DNA of 5,986 nt from NCBI GenBank assembly GCA_014239625.1, contig JAAZYN010000252.1, positions 1-5,986 on the forward strand. The letters run 5' to 3'. Both the position numbers and the translations under genes were made by a program. Position 1 is the first letter of the stretch. Each line of letters opens with the position of its first letter. The DNA comes from Myxococcales bacterium (GTDB lineage: Bacteria; Myxococcota_A; UBA9042; PHBI01; JAAZYN01). Below are positions 5,222-5,986 of this stretch, in pieces. The notes beneath the pieces were generated by a model, which saw only the letters and a program-made list of their open reading frames with translations, searched no databases and was not told the origin of the DNA.

Positions 5222-5986
5222 TCACGCTGTGACCCGCTGGCGGCCCCTCACCAGTCGCCAGCAGCGGTGGATACGCGCGTTTCGGAAGTCTTCGGGCACC
5301 GTCTCACCGCTGATCTCAACCACCGAGGACCATACGCCATCGGGGCGCGGTGCGTGGTGGAACTCGGGCTTGAAGCGCCTCGAGTTCGTGGAGAAGTACA
5401 CGACACCTTCGGGGCGCGTGACCCTTGCGACGCCTTCGAGGAGGGACAGCTGGTCGCGTTGGATGTCGAAGTGGGTGAGGGTGCGCTTGGAGTTCGAGAA
5501 CGTGGGCGGGTCCACGATGACCAGGTCATAGCGGTCTCTACACGCCTGGAGCCAGGTCAGGACGTCATCGCGTACGAGCGCGTTAGAGTCCCTCGGCAGG
5601 TCGTTGAGGTCCAGGTTTCGAGCCGCCCAGTCGAGGTAGGTGTTGGACAGGTCCACGGTGGTGGTGGTCGCGGCGGCGGCGGCGGCGGCGTGGATGGTGA
5701 ACGCGCCGGTGTACGCGTAAAGGTTCAGTACGTGTTTGCCCTGCGCCTCAGCAGCGAAGCGGCGCCGCGTGTTTCGGTGATCGAGGAACAGCCCGGTGTC
5801 CAGGTAGTCTGACAGGTTCACCTCGAACCGTCGCCCCCACTCGGTGACCGTGAAGACAGCTGAACGAAAGCCGACACGGTTGTACTGTGCGGCGCCCTTT
5901 TGACGCTCGCGCCGCTTCAGAAAGCAGCTCTCGCGTGCCACGTCGAGGGCCCCTGCGGCGCTCATGACCAGGGCCTCGAGCCAGGC
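5222..5986 (-). CDS. rlmKL: 23S rRNA methyltransferase RlmKL-type, C-terminal RlmK domain (5' end outside window)
   Basis: The last 254 residues of a class I SAM-dependent rRNA methyltransferase. In E. coli the matching C-terminal half of RlmKL makes m7G2069 in 23S rRNA, while the N-terminal RlmL half makes m2G2445; whether RlmL is present here cannot be seen. Motifs in the visible part are KRRERQKGAAQY (24-35), EVNLSDYLDTGLFLDHR (55-71), SAM motif I LNLYAYTG (87-94), the ribose-binding Asp in TVDLSNTYLDWAARNL (110-125), the catalytic-loop DPPTFSNSK (159-167), FDIQRD (173-178) and YFSTNSRRF (197-205). The frame stays open to the window end with WLEAL before the internal Met, so that Met (5965) is not the start. 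An Ala7-Thr4 tract (100-110) replaces a normally Gly-containing stretch. The gene is convergent with the Lon-domain gene, 36 bases apart. Confidence 0.9.
   Translation of the reverse strand, partial: AWLEALVMSAAGALDVARESCFLKRRERQKGAAQYNRVGFRSAVFTVTEWGRRFEVNLSDYLDTGLFLDHRNTRRRFAAEAQGKHVLNLYAYTGAFTIHAAAAAAATTTTVDLSNTYLDWAARNLDLNDLPRDSNALVRDDVLTWLQACRDRYDLVIVDPPTFSNSKRTLTHFDIQRDQLSLLEGVARVTRPEGVVYFSTNSRRFKPEFHHAPRPDGVWSSVVEISGETVPEDFRNARIHRCWRLVRGRQRVTA
5657..5689. repeat. GGC/GGT trinucleotide microsatellite inside rlmKL
   Basis: On the plus strand there are four GGT units (5657-5668), then CGC, then six GGC units (5672-5689). On the coding minus strand these are in-frame GCC x6, GCG and ACC x4, giving Ala7-Thr4. 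The array is pure enough to be prone to replication slippage. Gain or loss of units would keep the frame. Confidence 0.85.

Noticed and set aside
5657..5689. CRISPR-like or regulatory repeat array
   Set aside because: It is a short trinucleotide run within a coding frame, with no spacer structure.
5267..5812. Plus-strand open frame (181 codons) opposite the rRNA methyltransferase
   Set aside because: Its Val/Gly-rich translation, including a Gly run from the microsatellite, is a shadow of the clear RlmK domain on the other strand.
1..5986. Defence system, biosynthetic cluster, mobile element or toxin-antitoxin pair
   Set aside because: No gene in the window belongs to such families, base composition looks even, and no terminal repeats, integrase or transposase are seen.

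Overview
The window is high-GC DNA packed with genes on both strands. The gene families (cytochrome bd oxidase, the RlmKL type of 23S rRNA methyltransferase, a secreted DUF4139 protein with an N-terminal signal peptide) and the strong G/C bias at third codon positions fit a Gram-negative proteobacterium or myxobacterium-like organism (Myxococcota / former Deltaproteobacteria). That placement is an inference. No rRNA, tRNA, CRISPR array, insertion sequence or phage gene is visible, and the window reads as ordinary chromosome.

Layout. (1) Bases 1-480 hold the 3' end of cydB, the membrane subunit II of cytochrome bd quinol oxidase. (2) A 41-base spacer containing a short inverted repeat leads into a two-gene unit: an aldo/keto reductase (522-1499) overlapped by an XRE-cupin transcription factor (start about 1480, end 2076). 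(3) A small four-helix membrane protein of unknown function lies on the minus strand (2027-2452); its 3' end overlaps that of the regulator by 50 bases. (4) A 119-base divergent spacer separates it from a 602-residue exported DUF4140/DUF4139 protein of the 'mucoidy inhibitor MuiA' type (2572-4380). (5) After a 118-base spacer with a clear hairpin and a strong ribosome binding site comes a stand-alone Lon substrate-binding-domain protein (4499-5185). (6) A hairpin followed by a T-run sits in the convergent gap. Beyond it, on the minus strand, lies the C-terminal (RlmK) part of an RlmKL-type rRNA methyltransferase that runs off the window end.

Functional links. The only pair with a sequence-supported connection is the aldo/keto reductase and the XRE-cupin protein: same strand, overlapping genes, and a metabolite-sensing domain on the regulator, so it may control the reductase gene. 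The other genes look like independent neighbours. I found no convincing undescribed multi-gene system. The points most worth a second look are the inverted repeat ahead of the reductase/regulator pair, the Asn-to-Asp change at the reductase's cofactor site, the Gly-rich and Gln/Ala-rich linker in the DUF4139 protein, the hairpin in the leader of the Lon-domain gene, and a GCC/ACC microsatellite that has taken over a normally Gly-containing stretch of the rRNA methyltransferase.
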